In this document: piece by piece, positions 1-10,714 of the stretch
Layout: every line of letters begins with the position of its first letter
Position numbering within the stretch: the first letter of the stretch is position 1
Assembly: GCF_010183535.1 (NCBI RefSeq)
Contig: NC_071331.1
Coordinates: 20,274,001 to 20,338,000, forward strand
Source: Caenorhabditis remanei
Lineage: Eukaryota; Nematoda; Chromadorea; Rhabditida; Rhabditidae
Direction: 5' to 3'
Length of the DNA stretch: 64,000 nt
Notes under the pieces: model-generated
What the model was told of the DNA's origin: nothing
Database searches by the model: none
The model's input: only the letters and a program-made list of their open reading frames with translations
Translations under genes and position numbers: made by a program

Positions 1-1725
1 CATCTGTAAGACATTACTAATGTTTGTCTAATTGATTAGTTACCTGCTATATTTCTTGCAATGTGACAACCCCTTCTTTGATTGTGGAGTGAGATGGGCG
101 TCGAAGCACATTCTACTTCGAAAGTAAATATTACAAAAGCTGCAATGAATGTTCTCATCTTCTTGTTTGCATCCTGTGGTACCACATCTCTTGCATTTGG
201 CTTTACATTTTCGATAATGCTGGTTGTCGTCAAAAGTAGAGCATTGGAAACAAAACCTAATAATAAAAATATCTTATAACGATCAATTGATAACTTACCT
301 TGATGCATGTTTTCCTTTGGTGTGATTCACATGTTCATAATGTCCTTCATAATAAAATAATCCAATAAATCCTTTGCCATCGGGATTGAAGCGCTTTTCT
401 TCAGTTGGGACGGCTTGATTTTTGTTTGCAGTCCACAATATTATTTGATAGTTTGAAAGATAATTTGCAAGCTCTATAAGATCTTTTCGGCCATGCTCCT
501 CTTTGTTCACATCCATCCCTGCATCGGCCAAAAGCTGCTTGGCAAGCTTTCCTTGTGATTCACTTTTGAATTTTGGGGTTATCTGTAAAAAGCACATATT
601 ACGGACAATCAAAGAGTCTAAAGGTACCTCTGGTCTTACGAGGCTTCGATAAAATTTTTCCAATTTCTGCCTTTCGTCTCCGTTGGTCGTAGTTTCTATA
701 TCACTTTCCAGTTTTCCTAGTGCAAGTGCTTTTGGTAGACAGTGGCTCATCCCTGTGATCCTGCTGAGGCTAACACCAAAATGTTGTTTCTGTTATAAAA
801 TATATTATAGTTTGACAAAAGACAGTATGCCTTACCAATAGTGTTTTTCTTATTTTTTCAATTTTATCAGTTTTCCGAGTATTCTGTGTTCCCCTGCCTC
901 GTAGTTGTGATTGTTTATCCTTGAAAACGTTCATAGCAACAGTAAAACTTTCATCTAAGCGTAGCTCTTTATTAGATTGCATCTGCTTAGCAATTTCATT
1001 CATTATCACTCCTCCATCAGCCACTGCATACGTTTTGTGGGTTACAAAGAAACCATTTCTATCGGTATACCCATCATGGTTCAGTCTGTAAACGTTCTTC
1101 TTAAGATTTGAAAGTATGATAAAACTTACTGAAGCCAATATTTGGTTGTTTTCAGATTTCCTCCAGCTTTTTTGAGCATTTTACGAATAAAAATGTCCAA
1201 GAGCTTGGCCACATGTTGATGGAGTATCTTGTTGTCTTTTACTTTATCAAGATTAACAAATTTCATTCTGACAGTGTCCGCAATCAGAAACTGGCTGTTG
1301 TGTCTTCGAAAATGTGGTTCATTAGAAGTTATAACATTTTCTGTGAAGAACTCTTCTTCCTCAGGTGTTGGAAAGGCCTCGCTTCTTTCAAAGTCTCGTA
1401 ATTGCATTTTTCGCTGCGGTCCTCTGCCATCTAAAATGAATAATTGAAATTCTTTATGTTTTCATTATCACTCACGTCTTTGTGTCGAAACTATTCTGGC
1501 TGGCTTAGACTGTCTTTTCTTTTCTTTTGAAAATCCTTCTTGATTCTGAGCTGGACTTGTTGATGGTTCATATTTTCTCTTCATATCCGTTCTTGCGTGG
1601 TCTTTGGTCACTTCTTCTCCAAGAAATATACTTTCTGGTTTTTTCTTTTTCGTCTTTGGCTCAAGACTAGTTGGTGGAGGGGGTCCTCCTGTTGAATTGT
1701 GAGTGTTTAGCGTTTTGCGTTTCAT
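1..1725 (-). CDS. Polinton/Maverick-type DNA polymerase B, N-terminal part (partial)
   Basis: I assembled six exons: 1476-1725, 1130-1430, 836-1085, 299-789, 44-256 and 3 to beyond position 1. All phases agree, giving about 500 codons before the window ends. The ATG at 1725 lies 2 nt after a TTTTTCAG acceptor, suggesting spliced-leader addition. The N-terminus is basic and proline-rich with KKKKP-like stretches, probably nuclear. Near the end of exon 4 comes a segment reading FIGLFYYEGHYEHV. Exon 5 is a Cys/His array with the spacing CxxC, HxxxC, CxxC, HCxxC, CxxH. In protein-primed polymerases of the DNA_pol_B_2 family (Polintons and linear plasmids) such an array lies between the N-terminal region and the exonuclease domain. 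The catalytic domains would be off the left edge. Polintons are large self-synthesising transposons; whether this copy is active or domesticated cannot be seen here. Assignment rests on motif pattern, not a search. Confidence 0.68.
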
Positions 1726-2079
1726 AACTGAAAAAGAAAAGATGAAGAAGGATGAATAAACGGACGATACGAAACGAGAAAAGAAATGAGAAATGAGAGC
1801 TTAAAAATAGGTCACCATTTACCATGCGGTAAAAAGATGAGAATGAGCCACAGATTATGAATATCTCAAATCACTCTCTGCAAACGTCAGCTGTTACTTT
1901 TTGGTTGATGACGTCATCACTAACTTTTATTTTGTTTTCTTCGTCTCTCCTTTTCATACTCTCTCGTTCTATGGTTTTAACCGTCACGCAAAATTGTCAT
2001 TCGTGATTTATTACGTGATAGTGGTAGGTGACCTGTTTCTGAGTTCTCTCTTTTCTATAATTGTTTTCCAGAATTTCTA
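1726..2079. promoter_or_regulatory. Divergent intergenic promoter with CRE-like palindrome
   Basis: This 354-bp gap separates two divergently transcribed genes. It contains the perfect 14-bp palindrome TGATGACGTCATCA at 1906-1919, which embeds the ATF/CREB core TGACGTCA. A TTTTCCAG acceptor ends at 2071, 8 nt before the rightward ATG, and a mirror acceptor lies just before the leftward ATG; both fit trans-splicing. Shared regulation of the two genes is inference. Confidence 0.5.
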
Positions 2080-2672
2080 ATGCCTCCAAAACTATCCGGT
2101 AACCGTGGCAAACGATGTAACTGTATGGACCCTCTTCGTAATATTCGATCAAAATATACAAGTCAATGTAAGATGTTTCGTACTTTTCGTGAAATAAGAT
2201 ATCGTGGTGGTTTGGGCATAGAATGTGGACTCCTGCAGGATTCGGAAACTTTACGGTACAGAATTGCTGACCAATTGGCAAAAGATGAAGCAATTTTCTA
2301 CTATAAGGACGGTCGAATTCTTGAATACTGTGAAGTGATTACAAAATGTCCAAGTGAAGTCCCCTCGATCCAAGACGGTGTTAACTTGCTTGAATTTTAC
2401 AACAGCAGGCTCAAGGAGAATATTACTGATGAACAATTTGTTGTGATGGATAAGCAAAGGATATACTATCCTATTTCTGAACTGTTTATTGCCAAAGTTC
2501 CGTAAGTGATCATCGATATATTTGTTAACATTTCTTCAAATCTTTCAGAACACCGTGCTCCTCATGTAAAAACTTTCCACACTCCACAACAACCATCTTT
2601 CCAAGACTATTTTTCCAAAACTATCTTTTCCCAGATCGAATGAAGCCGCGGATACCCGGAAAGTCTAAATAA
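2080..2672 (+). CDS. Unrecognised two-exon protein, 181 aa
   Basis: Exons 2080-2501 and 2549-2672 are joined by a 47-bp intron (GTAAGT donor, CTTTCAG acceptor, phase 2) and end in TAA. The start is supported by a TTTTCCAG acceptor 8 nt upstream. The protein is basic at its N-terminus with scattered cysteines (CNCMDP near residue 14). A charged middle follows (DQLAKDEAIFYYKDGRILEYCEVI), and a CSSC pair sits in exon 2. I recognise no domain. It is divergent from the Polinton-like polymerase and could be an accessory gene of that element or an unrelated host gene. No signal peptide or membrane segment is visible. Confidence 0.55.
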
Positions 2673-3301
2673 TAATATTCTATGTTCGTCTCCAATGTCT
2701 ATATATTTTTTTTTTTTGGATGTAAATTATTTTAAAACGGTAAAATGTTGAGAATTAATGAAAAAACAATAAAATTTTAATCACTAGCATTTGAATGTGA
2801 CTCACAAGCATGAAAGCGTCTTCTCTGTGGATGCGTCATACATATGTCAAATGAGAATTTTCAACCGGTGTATGAAAAAAGATCCCCTTGTAAGAGAATA
2901 AACCACACTTACTTATGCCCTCGACTCGCACAATCCTTGCCTGGTTGTGTGAGGTGAGGAGTCTCTCACAATTTTAACAACATAGAAGATAAAACAAAAA
3001 CTTTTTACCCATCAGGTTTTACATGATTGTGCCTTTCCTACAATCATCATCATCAGATCAAACATTGAGTGAAAATTGATAAAAAGCCTGGCCATGAACT
3101 TGACAAAACGTGTAAATTTGGAGATCTGTCCTATGTGCCTAGAACGCGCGAGAACCTCCCAAAAACATGGACTCTGTGGGCCTCACATTACCCACACTTG
3201 ATGTTCACATGACGGAAAGTCAGGTCTACGGGTCACGGATCAAAGTTTAATGATAGTGGGTGGTTTCGTCTATCTAAGCAACCTTGAATCTGGCCCCAGA
3301 T
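2673..3301. other. Intergenic stretch without recognised gene
   Basis: No open frame of note and no exact piRNA core motif. A poly-T run lies near 2707. The base composition is more even than in the AT-rich DNA further right, which fits a boundary between the Polinton-related segment and piRNA territory. Confidence 0.5.
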
Positions 3302-3765
3302 CTCACAGAAGAGAACCCCATGGTGAAATTAACTACATCTGAGGATAGGCTGGGCGGTGTGAATTTAACCATATGACCCAATAGCTAGAGCCAGCTGGCG
3401 CACCTTCGACGTCTTTTTGAGCTCCTATTCTGAGCCAGTGAGCGTGTGAGAATCTACTGAGCCTAGTATTTGATTGTAGGTGACTGGTCAACTCACAACA
3501 TAATATCTCGTGGTAAAATTATCACCATTAGGAGTGTGGTTCAAATGCGGTTAATTTACCCATATGACCCTATAGTTTAGGTCCCCTGGAGCATCTTCGA
3601 CACATTTTTGAGCTCTTTTTGCTCAAGCTCTGGTCAGCTCTCTGGCCAGTCTTCAATCTTGAGTCATACGCTAATGCCATCAGTCACAAAATCTCATGGT
3701 AAATTTGACGACATGGTGGTAAATTTCACCTACCAATCTACTCATAATAAATTGAAAATTTTTAT
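3302..3765 (+). repeat. Degenerate 190-bp tandem repeat, about three units
   Basis: Related segments start near 3302, 3491 and 3684. Each begins with a CTCACA or GTCACA word followed by TGGTRAAATT and ACAT/CCAT. The first two share a downstream block: CATATGACCC, then TTCGAC, then TTTTTGAGCTC, 193 bp apart. The third unit is truncated. Strongly diverged, so old. Confidence 0.6.
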
Positions 3766-3875
3766 TAAAGAGCATTGAAAATCGACATAGAAATTTTAGA
3801 AACTTTTGTAGAAGCTTTGATCTTTTGATAATCGCATTGTACCATGTTTCAATGAATTCTCAGTTAGAAGGGTTG

Positions 3876-4145
3876 TTATACTTGAAGAATTCCATATGTT
3901 ATCTGATTTCTCGGACCCAACATTCTATCGACGTCTCGATTAAATCCAAGTTGATGAAGAATGAGAGGAACGCAGAAAGCTGGAACAGAAAATGTTGAAA
4001 ATTTGAAATTGCACCTGAAACAAAAAACTAACTTTCCAGAAGAATTTCCTATCGAGAGAAGACGGCCATCCGGTAGAGAATGTACGATAAAAACTGAATT
4101 TCCTCTTCTCCTTTCTTTCTCGAAGACTAGTTCCAACTCATTCAT
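3876..4145 (-). pseudogene. GPCR-tail-like segment, copy 1
   Basis: Antisense frame of 89 codons. Its second half (HQLGFNRDVDRM) resembles the terminal exons of the GPCR paralogues further right (YQLGFNLEVTNM at 39,239-39,451). The GTTAGT...TGTTTCAG stretch that precedes those exons is also present. It then diverges and the rest of the exon is lost. Upstream GPCR exons are absent, so I read it as a relic; the open frame itself may be chance. Confidence 0.4.
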
Positions 4146-4350
4146 CGTGGCAGCAGGTTTTTCAAATCAATTGGGGCAAGGTCAGCCTATAAAAATAATA
4201 TTGGTTTTACTGAAAATACAGAAAAGTTCGCGGGAAAATTAGCCATGATGAAACTAATATAAAAATTGAGTTTTTTAGGCAGGTTCTGGGCTTTTAGTTC
4301 CCACCAAAACGTGGTAGCCGAGTTAGTGAAATCTTGACCAAAATATTTTT

Positions 4351-4416
4351 CTGTTTCAAAAAACAGTAAAATGTATTTATCTTTATACATTTCGATAATA
4401 GTCCGAATTTACAAAT
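4351..4416 (+). ncRNA. Candidate 21U-RNA (type I piRNA) gene
   Basis: Core CTGTTTCA at 4351-4358. The YRNT box CGAT places the 5' U at 4396, 38 nt after the core. Confidence 0.65.
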
Positions 4417-4585
4417 CCAATAAACAGAAAAAAACGATTTTGAGTATTATCAGAATAGAATTCACTAATGAAGTTTCAGTAATATTAATTCTGTTCAAAT
4501 GTGGAAACTGTTATTCCGAAATGAGTATCCAACGTTCACGCAGGTCTCCTAAAGTTGTCGTTTTCAGGTGAAAATTCAAATTTTA

Positions 4586-4651
4586 CTGTTTCAAATATAT
4601 TGTTTTTGATATCGAAGGATATTTATTTGATCGGGAGATAATTATTCTAGT
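4586..4651 (+). ncRNA. Candidate 21U-RNA (type I piRNA) gene
   Basis: Core at 4586-4593 in a TTTTACTGTTTCAAA context. Box TGAT, 5' U at 4631, spacing 38 nt. Confidence 0.68.
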
Positions 4652-4863
4652 TTTCAAAATGAAAAAATAAGTATGAAAGAAGGCGATCGTTCTGTCATCA
4701 AGCAAAAAAATATTTGTTCGATTAAAATCCGAAATATTTTCTGTTTCTGAGAACAAATTTCTTATTTCAACTATGTTTTTGTGTAGTTTAGTTTTTAGGT
4801 AATATTTATGATAACAAATAATAATTGAAGCCACATCATCATTTGACTAAAACAACCTCTTTA

Positions 4864-4929
4864 CTGTTTCAAGCCTATTAAGTAATATGTGAAATTTTAA
4901 TTATATAATTTCATAGGAAGTCTATTTTT
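4864..4929 (+). ncRNA. Candidate 21U-RNA (type I piRNA) gene
   Basis: Core at 4864-4871, preceded by TTA. Box TAAT, 5' U at 4909, spacing 38 nt. Confidence 0.68.
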
Positions 4930-5854
4930 CATAATTTTGTTCAGCCAGTTATAACACTTGCAGAAATGAGATAAATCACTTTATAAGTTTCTTTTTATAA
5001 ATATTAGCTCGGCACAGTTTTTATCATTGCGTCTCTAATAATGAGAGGATTCAAGAGTAAATGTGACAGCAAAAAGTTTTCAGATCAACCGTTGATATCG
5101 AATTGTTGTAATTGATCAAAAGCCACACGTATATTTTCAGAACAGTAAACGGAATTCAAATATTTTTTTCTTGCGAAAGACTTTTTTCAAAATTCGATGA
5201 TAACAAAACTCATAGAATTTGAAAATATTCAGCATTCAGATTCTATAACTGATATTTATAGTTGAGCATAATTACACACAAAAACTGCACGACAAAGTTC
5301 CTTTTTTTGAGTCTCTACTCACTTTTTTTCTTGAGACAAGCGAAATTGTTCGGATTGAGATAGTATGTTTTCAGTAACTGTGGAAGGTGCCAAACGCTAC
5401 AATACGACGGTATTTTGTCTCGTCTTTTTCATAATATTTTGTATTGTTATTTGCATGAAATAGTAGTTGTTGATCAACAATTAAAGGTTCAAAAAGGTAA
5501 AAATAAAATGCAAATTACCAGCGGCGGAAAAGAATGAGTATTTTCTGTTTCACAATTTTTTGTTTCAACAGAAATTTAATTGATAAAGGAGATTTTTAAA
5601 AATACTTTTAATTGCATGAATGAAGTTGACAAAATAAAAATTAAGAAACGCCTGTATTAAATTCAAAAATGTACTTCTTCAACATTTGTTCGTTCATATT
5701 TTTTGAATGCACTTTTCATAACGTAGAAGAGAACTTACAACAGTTTTTCTTGTTTCAAAATAATCTTTTATTTCGGGTTCAGGATTTTCCTTCAATGCGT
5801 TCAGAAGTTTCAAAATGAACTAGCCTTAATCCTGATTTTTTGTCTGAAAAACTA

Positions 5855-5922
5855 CTGTTTCATGAAACCTCTATACTTCCAATGATCGAAATTATCTCTA
5901 GTAGGTTTCATCATCAAATCTC
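5855..5922 (+). ncRNA. Candidate 21U-RNA (type I piRNA) gene
   Basis: Core at 5855-5862. Box TAGT, 5' U at 5902, spacing 40 nt. A paralogue lies at 9581 in the duplicated block. Confidence 0.6.
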
Positions 5923-6039
5923 AAAAAAGACAAAGAAAGTACAATCATTGTGAAAATAAACAGCCTATAGTAGGTAGTGATTTTTCGTGTTGGAGACATT
6001 ATGAAAAAAATATATATTGTTTTTGTATTTAAAAATTGT

Positions 6040-6106
6040 CTGTTTCAACAAAAATTATTTTACTCCAAGAAACAATTTTGAACAATTTCATAAATGAACT
6101 GTTTCA
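6040..6106 (+). ncRNA. Candidate 21U-RNA (type I piRNA) gene
   Basis: Core at 6040-6047. Box CAAT, 5' U at 6086, spacing 39 nt. The predicted RNA overlaps the core of the next locus at 6099. Confidence 0.6.
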
Positions 6107-6165
6107 AACAAAAATATTCATGTAGAATACAAATTTTCTTTTAATAAATGTCTACTCCTGACTCT
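6099..6165 (+). ncRNA. Candidate 21U-RNA (type I piRNA) gene
   Basis: Core at 6099-6106. Box TAAT, 5' U at 6145, spacing 39 nt. Confidence 0.62.
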
Positions 6166-6273
6166 TATTTTTCCTGATTCAATTTCCACTATTTCAATAT
6201 AATTTTCACATGGGGGAAAATAATTGCCTTTTGATTAATTGAAAATGAATGTTCTGTTCGAACAAAACGTTTA

Positions 6274-6343
6274 CTGTTTCAAAAACATGTCAATCTACGC
6301 CCCCGACCTAATCTGAATTCGATTGAGACAATAAATAGAATTA
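6274..6343 (+). ncRNA. Candidate 21U-RNA (type I piRNA) gene
   Basis: Core at 6274-6281 in a TTTACTGTTTCAAAA context. Box CGAT, 5' U at 6323, spacing 42 nt, at the long end. Confidence 0.5.
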
Positions 6344-6802
6344 CTGTTTCCAGAAATTGATTTATTCTAAACACTCAATAAGACACCTGGTTTTACAGTT
6401 AAAGGCCGTGTTCGTGAACAGATAATAATGAAATCTGATTACAATTATTCCATATATTAAATGAAAAAAGGTTTCTCATCATGGTTTTAATATTTCATTC
6501 GGGAAACTGTGAGTTCATTGAACATTTTTTACACAAAAATTATTCAATTTAGAATACTTAAAATAGGTTTCTCATTATAGTTTTAATGTTTCATCCGGAA
6601 AATTGTGAGTTTACTTTTTATTTTCAACAAATTGGTTTAATTCTGAAATAGAATTTTTTACACTAACTGCGTTGACTCAACTTCTCAGTCTTCAATTTTA
6701 CTATTTCACAGAAACTATTTGTAACTAAAATTTTATAGATGTTTTCAATGTTATATGGTATCAAAGTTTCTATATAGTCATTATTTCATAACTCAAAGTT
6801 CA

Positions 6803-6867
6803 CTGTTTCAAAAAATTCTTTAGCTGTGAAAACAAATATTTTTCGCTTCTGCAATAATTTTTTTAAT
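6803..6867 (+). ncRNA. Candidate 21U-RNA (type I piRNA) gene
   Basis: Core at 6803-6810. Box CGCT, 5' U at 6847, spacing 37 nt. Confidence 0.58.
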
Positions 6868-7383
6868 AACTGTCGAACTTCATTAGTTTACAGAACAAAA
6901 ACACCTGGCTCATGATTTTTCATATTTCAAAATTTACTGTTTTCAGAAAAATTCTTATCTGGTAGTGAGGAGAGTTTATTAGTCGTTCGGTCACAACATA
7001 AAGCTAGAGAAACTCAGTTCCAAAAAAATGTTGTTTCTATGAAATTATATACTCATGATACCAAAACCACTCATTTTTTGCGATTTTTACCTTTGAAAAA
7101 TAAATATATTGCACACTCCGAAAAGAACTGCAAAAAACATGAAGATGATTTTTTCACGATCTATCTTATGGCCCAGAAAACTGGCATCTTGGTCAAAAAT
7201 TGACTTTTTGATACGAGGAACCGATTCCGTCGTCTGGAAACCTGAAAATTCTGCATTTTCAGTGCAAATAAAGAAAGAATTGAATTAAAATCTGAAAAAA
7301 TCGGCTTCAAGTTTCTTGCAGTCATTTTTCACTGTGTGGGAGACCGTGAATTGTGAATTACTCTTTTTCAATTTCAATATTCA

Positions 7384-7449
7384 CTGTTTCAACATACAGT
7401 TATCATTCAAAAACATGTCTATCTACAGTCGATGCCACAATTTCTACAA
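7384..7449 (+). ncRNA. Candidate 21U-RNA (type I piRNA) gene
   Basis: Core at 7384-7391. Box CAGT, 5' U at 7429, spacing 38 nt. Confidence 0.65.
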
Positions 7450-7616
7450 TACATTTTTAGAATTTTCTGTTACAAAGTATCTTAAGTACTGTCAATGAGT
7501 GGAACATTAAATGTTTTTGTATAAGGTTCGAAGAAAAAATAATTCCCCCTTGAAAATCGGCATTTGAAGAAAAATTGACCTCACTAATGACAATCAAAGC
7601 AAAGTTATGTCATTCT

Positions 7617-7682
7617 GGTTACTTTTTTGGCAGTGTAACATCATGAGATTAAATAATTTTAGATTGCAGGATTGTGAAACAG
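7617..7682 (-). ncRNA. Candidate 21U-RNA (type I piRNA) gene
   Basis: Core on the minus strand at 7675-7682. A YRNT box puts the 5' U at 7637, spacing 38 nt. Confidence 0.62.
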
Positions 7683-7926
7683 TGAGCATATTTTGATAAA
7701 TAAGGTACAAAGCGGTTTTCCAGATTAAAATGTAATCTGATATCAGAAGCCAACGATTTGACACTCCGCTTGACTAGAGACTACACAAAACACAAGGATG
7801 CGATTCTTATTGAGCAGTAAGTTCGCAATTTTTGCTGTTACAGGGGAAAAGAAAAAAAAATATGGTTTTAGGTTTTGTTTAGTTTTTGATAGGTTATTGA
7901 TATTTCATAATTATGGAATAATGTAA

Positions 7927-7994
7927 CTGTTTCAGAGAATATTAGTAAAATGGAAATTTTGAGTTTTGTTCGTTTTATATGAAACGACAATTGA
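7927..7994 (+). ncRNA. Candidate 21U-RNA (type I piRNA) gene
   Basis: Core at 7927-7934. Box CGTT, 5' U at 7974, spacing 40 nt. Confidence 0.6.
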
Positions 7995-8111
7995 GAGCCG
8001 GGAAACTCAAGTGCTTTTATTCATTTCGAATAATTTTGTATTTCAATCCACAAAAACAAAATTCTATGCACAAATATTTATTTAAAAATATTGAAAATCG
8101 ACATGGAAACT

Positions 8112-8459
8112 TTAGAAACTTTTGTTTAAGCTTTGCTCTTTTGATAATAGAATAGTTCCATGATTCAATGAATTCTCAGTTAGAAGGGTTGTTATTCTTG
8201 AAGAATTCCATCTGTTATCTAATTTGGGATCCAACATTTTATCGACGTCTCGATTAAATCCAGGTTGATGAAGAATGAGAGGAACGCAGAAAGCTGGAAC
8301 AGAAAATGTTGAAAATTTGAAATTGCACCTGAAACAAAAAACTAACCTTCCAGAAGAATTTCCTATCGAGAGAAGACGGCCATCCGGTAGAGAAGTTACG
8401 ATAAAAACTGAACTTCTCCTTCTCCTCTGTTTCTCGATGACTAGTTCCAACTCATCCAA
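8112..8459 (-). pseudogene. GPCR-tail-like segment, copy 2
   Basis: Antisense frame of 115 codons, closely similar to the one at 3876-4145 over its first 75 residues (for example SLPDGRLLSIGNSS and LILHQPGFNRDVDKM). It has a different, longer end. No upstream receptor exons are present. It is probably a relic of the GPCR 3' region that was duplicated with the block; conservation of the frame between copies may only reflect recent duplication. Confidence 0.4.
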
Positions 8460-8679
8460 CGTGGCAACATGTTTTTGAAATTAATAGGGGCAAGGTCAGG
8501 CTATAAAAAATTTAAATTTATTTTACTGAAAATACAGAAAATTTCACGGGAAAATTCACCATGATGGAATTGTTTTTTTTGTAACTAATATTTAAAAATT
8601 ATGTTTTTAGGCAGGATCTGAATAGTTTCTCATCAAAATGTGGTAGACGAGTCAGTAAGATCTGGGCCACAATTTTTTA

Positions 8680-8746
8680 CTGTTTCAAAATACAATGCAA
8701 TTTTCCGTTCTTTATGTATTTCTGATATGCATTGGAATTTATCGCG
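8680..8746 (+). ncRNA. Candidate 21U-RNA (type I piRNA) gene
   Basis: Core at 8680-8687 in a TTTTTACTGTTTCAAAA context. Box TGAT, 5' U at 8726, spacing 39 nt. Positional paralogue of the 4351 locus. Confidence 0.62.
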
Positions 8747-9319
8747 CATATAAACTGAAAATGGAATTTGTAAGTATTATCAGAATATCATTCACTGAAA
8801 ATGTTTCAAATATAGAAACTGTTATTTCGAAACGGGGTTGTTATGGGAATCAAGTGATATTTATTTGATTTCATTGTCTTTTGAGTGAGGAAAGAAGCCG
8901 ATCGTTCTATCAATGAGCAAAAATAAGAAATTCCGAAAAATTCTCTGTTTCTGAGAAGATACCTCTTGTTTAACTATGTTTTTATTTAGTTTAGTTTTCA
9001 TATAATATTTATCATACTAAAAGATTTTTGAAGCCGCCATCATTTTACTAACTACTCACCGTGAAGTATGAGAAAATAACTATCGAAGGCCACGTGGATA
9101 TTTTCAGAACAGTAAAGGGAATTCAAGTACATTTTTTCTTGCAATTTTTTTCTGTTTGGAAATTCAATGATAGCGAAACTTGTGGGAGGTGCCTAATTCC
9201 ATTTTCAACTTGTTTGGAATTCTATTTTGCTTAAAATAGTAGCTTTTGATCGTTTTCCTTCAAAAAGACAGCAATTTGTGATTAAAAGCATCAGACTATG
9301 TTCACTGTTACAAAATTTA

Positions 9320-9387
9320 CTGTTTCAACAAAAATTTAATTGGAGAGAGAAGTTTTTTTGAAGTACTTGCACGCATACATTGAATCT
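9320..9387 (+). ncRNA. Candidate 21U-RNA (type I piRNA) gene
   Basis: Core at 9320-9327. Box TACT, 5' U at 9367, spacing 40 nt. Confidence 0.6.
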
Positions 9388-9580
9388 AAAAATGTACTTT
9401 TTCAATACATTTTTTTGTTCAAATTTTTAAATGCACTGTTCAGAACCTATTGGAAAACTTACGACAGTTTTTCTTGTTTCAAAATAATTATATACCCAGA
9501 ATTCAGAAATTTCCTTAAATAACTTTAAAAGGTTAAAAATAAATTAGCTTGAATCTTAATTTTTTTTGTCTGAAAAACTA

Positions 9581-9647
9581 CTGTTTCATGAAATACATTT
9601 ATTTTGAACATTTACGATTTCTATAGTCAGCAAAGAGTAAATTAATA
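9581..9647 (+). ncRNA. Candidate 21U-RNA (type I piRNA) gene
   Basis: Core at 9581-9588. Box TAGT, 5' U at 9627, spacing 39 nt. Paralogue of 5855. Confidence 0.6.
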
Positions 9648-9753
9648 TTTCATAGTAAATATTGAAAACATTATGAGATTAAAGAAAACACTCTTTTTGA
9701 ATATAATAATGTTCTATTTCAACAAAAAAATGTTTTACAAGAGAAACAATTCA

Positions 9754-9821
9754 CTGTTTCAATATAATTTTACATTGGGGGGAAAACACTTGACTTTTGA
9801 TTAGTTTAACCGAGACTGCAA
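9754..9821 (+). ncRNA. Candidate 21U-RNA (type I piRNA) gene
   Basis: Core at 9754-9761. Box TGAT, 5' U at 9801, spacing 40 nt. Confidence 0.6.
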
Positions 9822-10329
9822 ATAAAACAATGCGTGTTTGACCTAGAACGGTCTAAACGTGTCATTTTTCTGAAAAATGAAAAACGTGTTTTCCGTTTTC
9901 TGAGAAAACTAAACATTTGGGTGAAACGAAAGTGTGTTCATTGAATTCTACGTACTCGACTACAAAGGGTTAAAAAGTGTTCATTCTGTTTTAGCGTTCT
10001 GGGCTCTCAGGGCAGACCGTCAAACATTTCGATAATCTCAAAATGACGTCCCAATTGGGGGAGTTTAAAGACGATTCGAAACTGAATCAAGCCCATTGGA
10101 GATCAAGATATCTCGTAATCGTAGAATATTGTAACCGTTTCAGAAAATATTAGTAAAATGGACACATCTTGGTTGGAACTTTCACACGGGACATTAGCAG
10201 ACTGATAATTTACAAGCATCCTTCAGTTGAAACAACAAAACCGGGAAACTCAAGTGTTTCTATTCATTTTGAATAATTATTTCTTCACAAAATTGCTGAA
10301 AATTCAATATTTTCAATTTAAAATTTTTC

Positions 10330-10394
10330 CTGTTTCAAGAAAATGAAGCATATTTTTGAGATTGAGTCGGTGATATTTCCATATGGAATACCTT
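10330..10394 (+). ncRNA. Candidate 21U-RNA (type I piRNA) gene
   Basis: Core at 10330-10337. Box TGAT, 5' U at 10374, spacing 37 nt. Confidence 0.58.
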
Positions 10395-10646
10395 TGAGTG
10401 CTTACTATTAGCATAGCAAAAAATAAGATGTAAACAAAAATCGTTTGCAAAACTCCTTTCAGTTTCTTAAAATTTTGAAAACGTTAATTTTATTGAGAAA
10501 TCCGTAAAAATGTATCAATGTGTTTCATGTCAACCACAGGGCGTACAAAACATAATGATGCGTTTAAAAGAGCAAATGAGTAACCAAGTTTTGAAACTGA
10601 AACTTTTAATTGATGGGTATCTCTCGCGCTCTATTCTCTAGTATTC

Positions 10647-10714
10647 TTTAGTATTATTCGCTTTGCATCACTCTTGATAATCTGGGAACTAGATTTCATA
10701 TTTCCTTGAAACAG
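10647..10714 (-). ncRNA. Candidate 21U-RNA (type I piRNA) gene
   Basis: Core on the minus strand at 10707-10714; 5' U at 10667, spacing 40 nt. Related loci at 23,267, 48,107 and 55,203 share the flanks. Confidence 0.58.

Larger units (their letters stand above)
3745..6350. repeat. Duplicated AT-rich block, left copy
   Basis: This block matches 8065-9830 in the same orientation. Near 3780 the offset is about 4318 bp, and it shrinks to about 3740 bp near 5850, so several deletions separate the copies. Both copies contain the GPCR terminal-exon-like segment and then a series of CTGTTTCA piRNA promoters. Confidence 0.7.
6351..8064. other. AT-rich intergenic DNA with piRNA loci, no protein gene seen
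   Basis: Four exact core motifs (6803+, 7384+, 7675-, 7927+) and several one-base variants lie here; apart from them I see no supported gene. Two similar stretches (near 6475 and 6565), each with GGTTTCTCAT, TTTTAAT and TTTCAT words, look like a short local duplication. Confidence 0.5.
8065..9830. repeat. Duplicated AT-rich block, right copy
   Basis: Same-orientation copy of 3745-6350, shortened by deletions. The first 600 bp align closely with 3745-4330; the later part shares shorter stretches such as the CTGTTTCATGAAA neighbourhood (5855 and 9581). Confidence 0.7.

Noticed and set aside
82..308. Frames on either strand with membrane-like stretches near the left edge
   Set aside because: The same DNA reads as a Cys/His-rich exon in phase with the upstream polymerase exons, which is a better explanation.
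3876..8459. The two M(N/D)ELELV frames as real protein genes
   Set aside because: Conservation can come from the recent block duplication, and the segment corresponds to the region around the acceptor of a GPCR terminal exon. There is no start context or partner exon.
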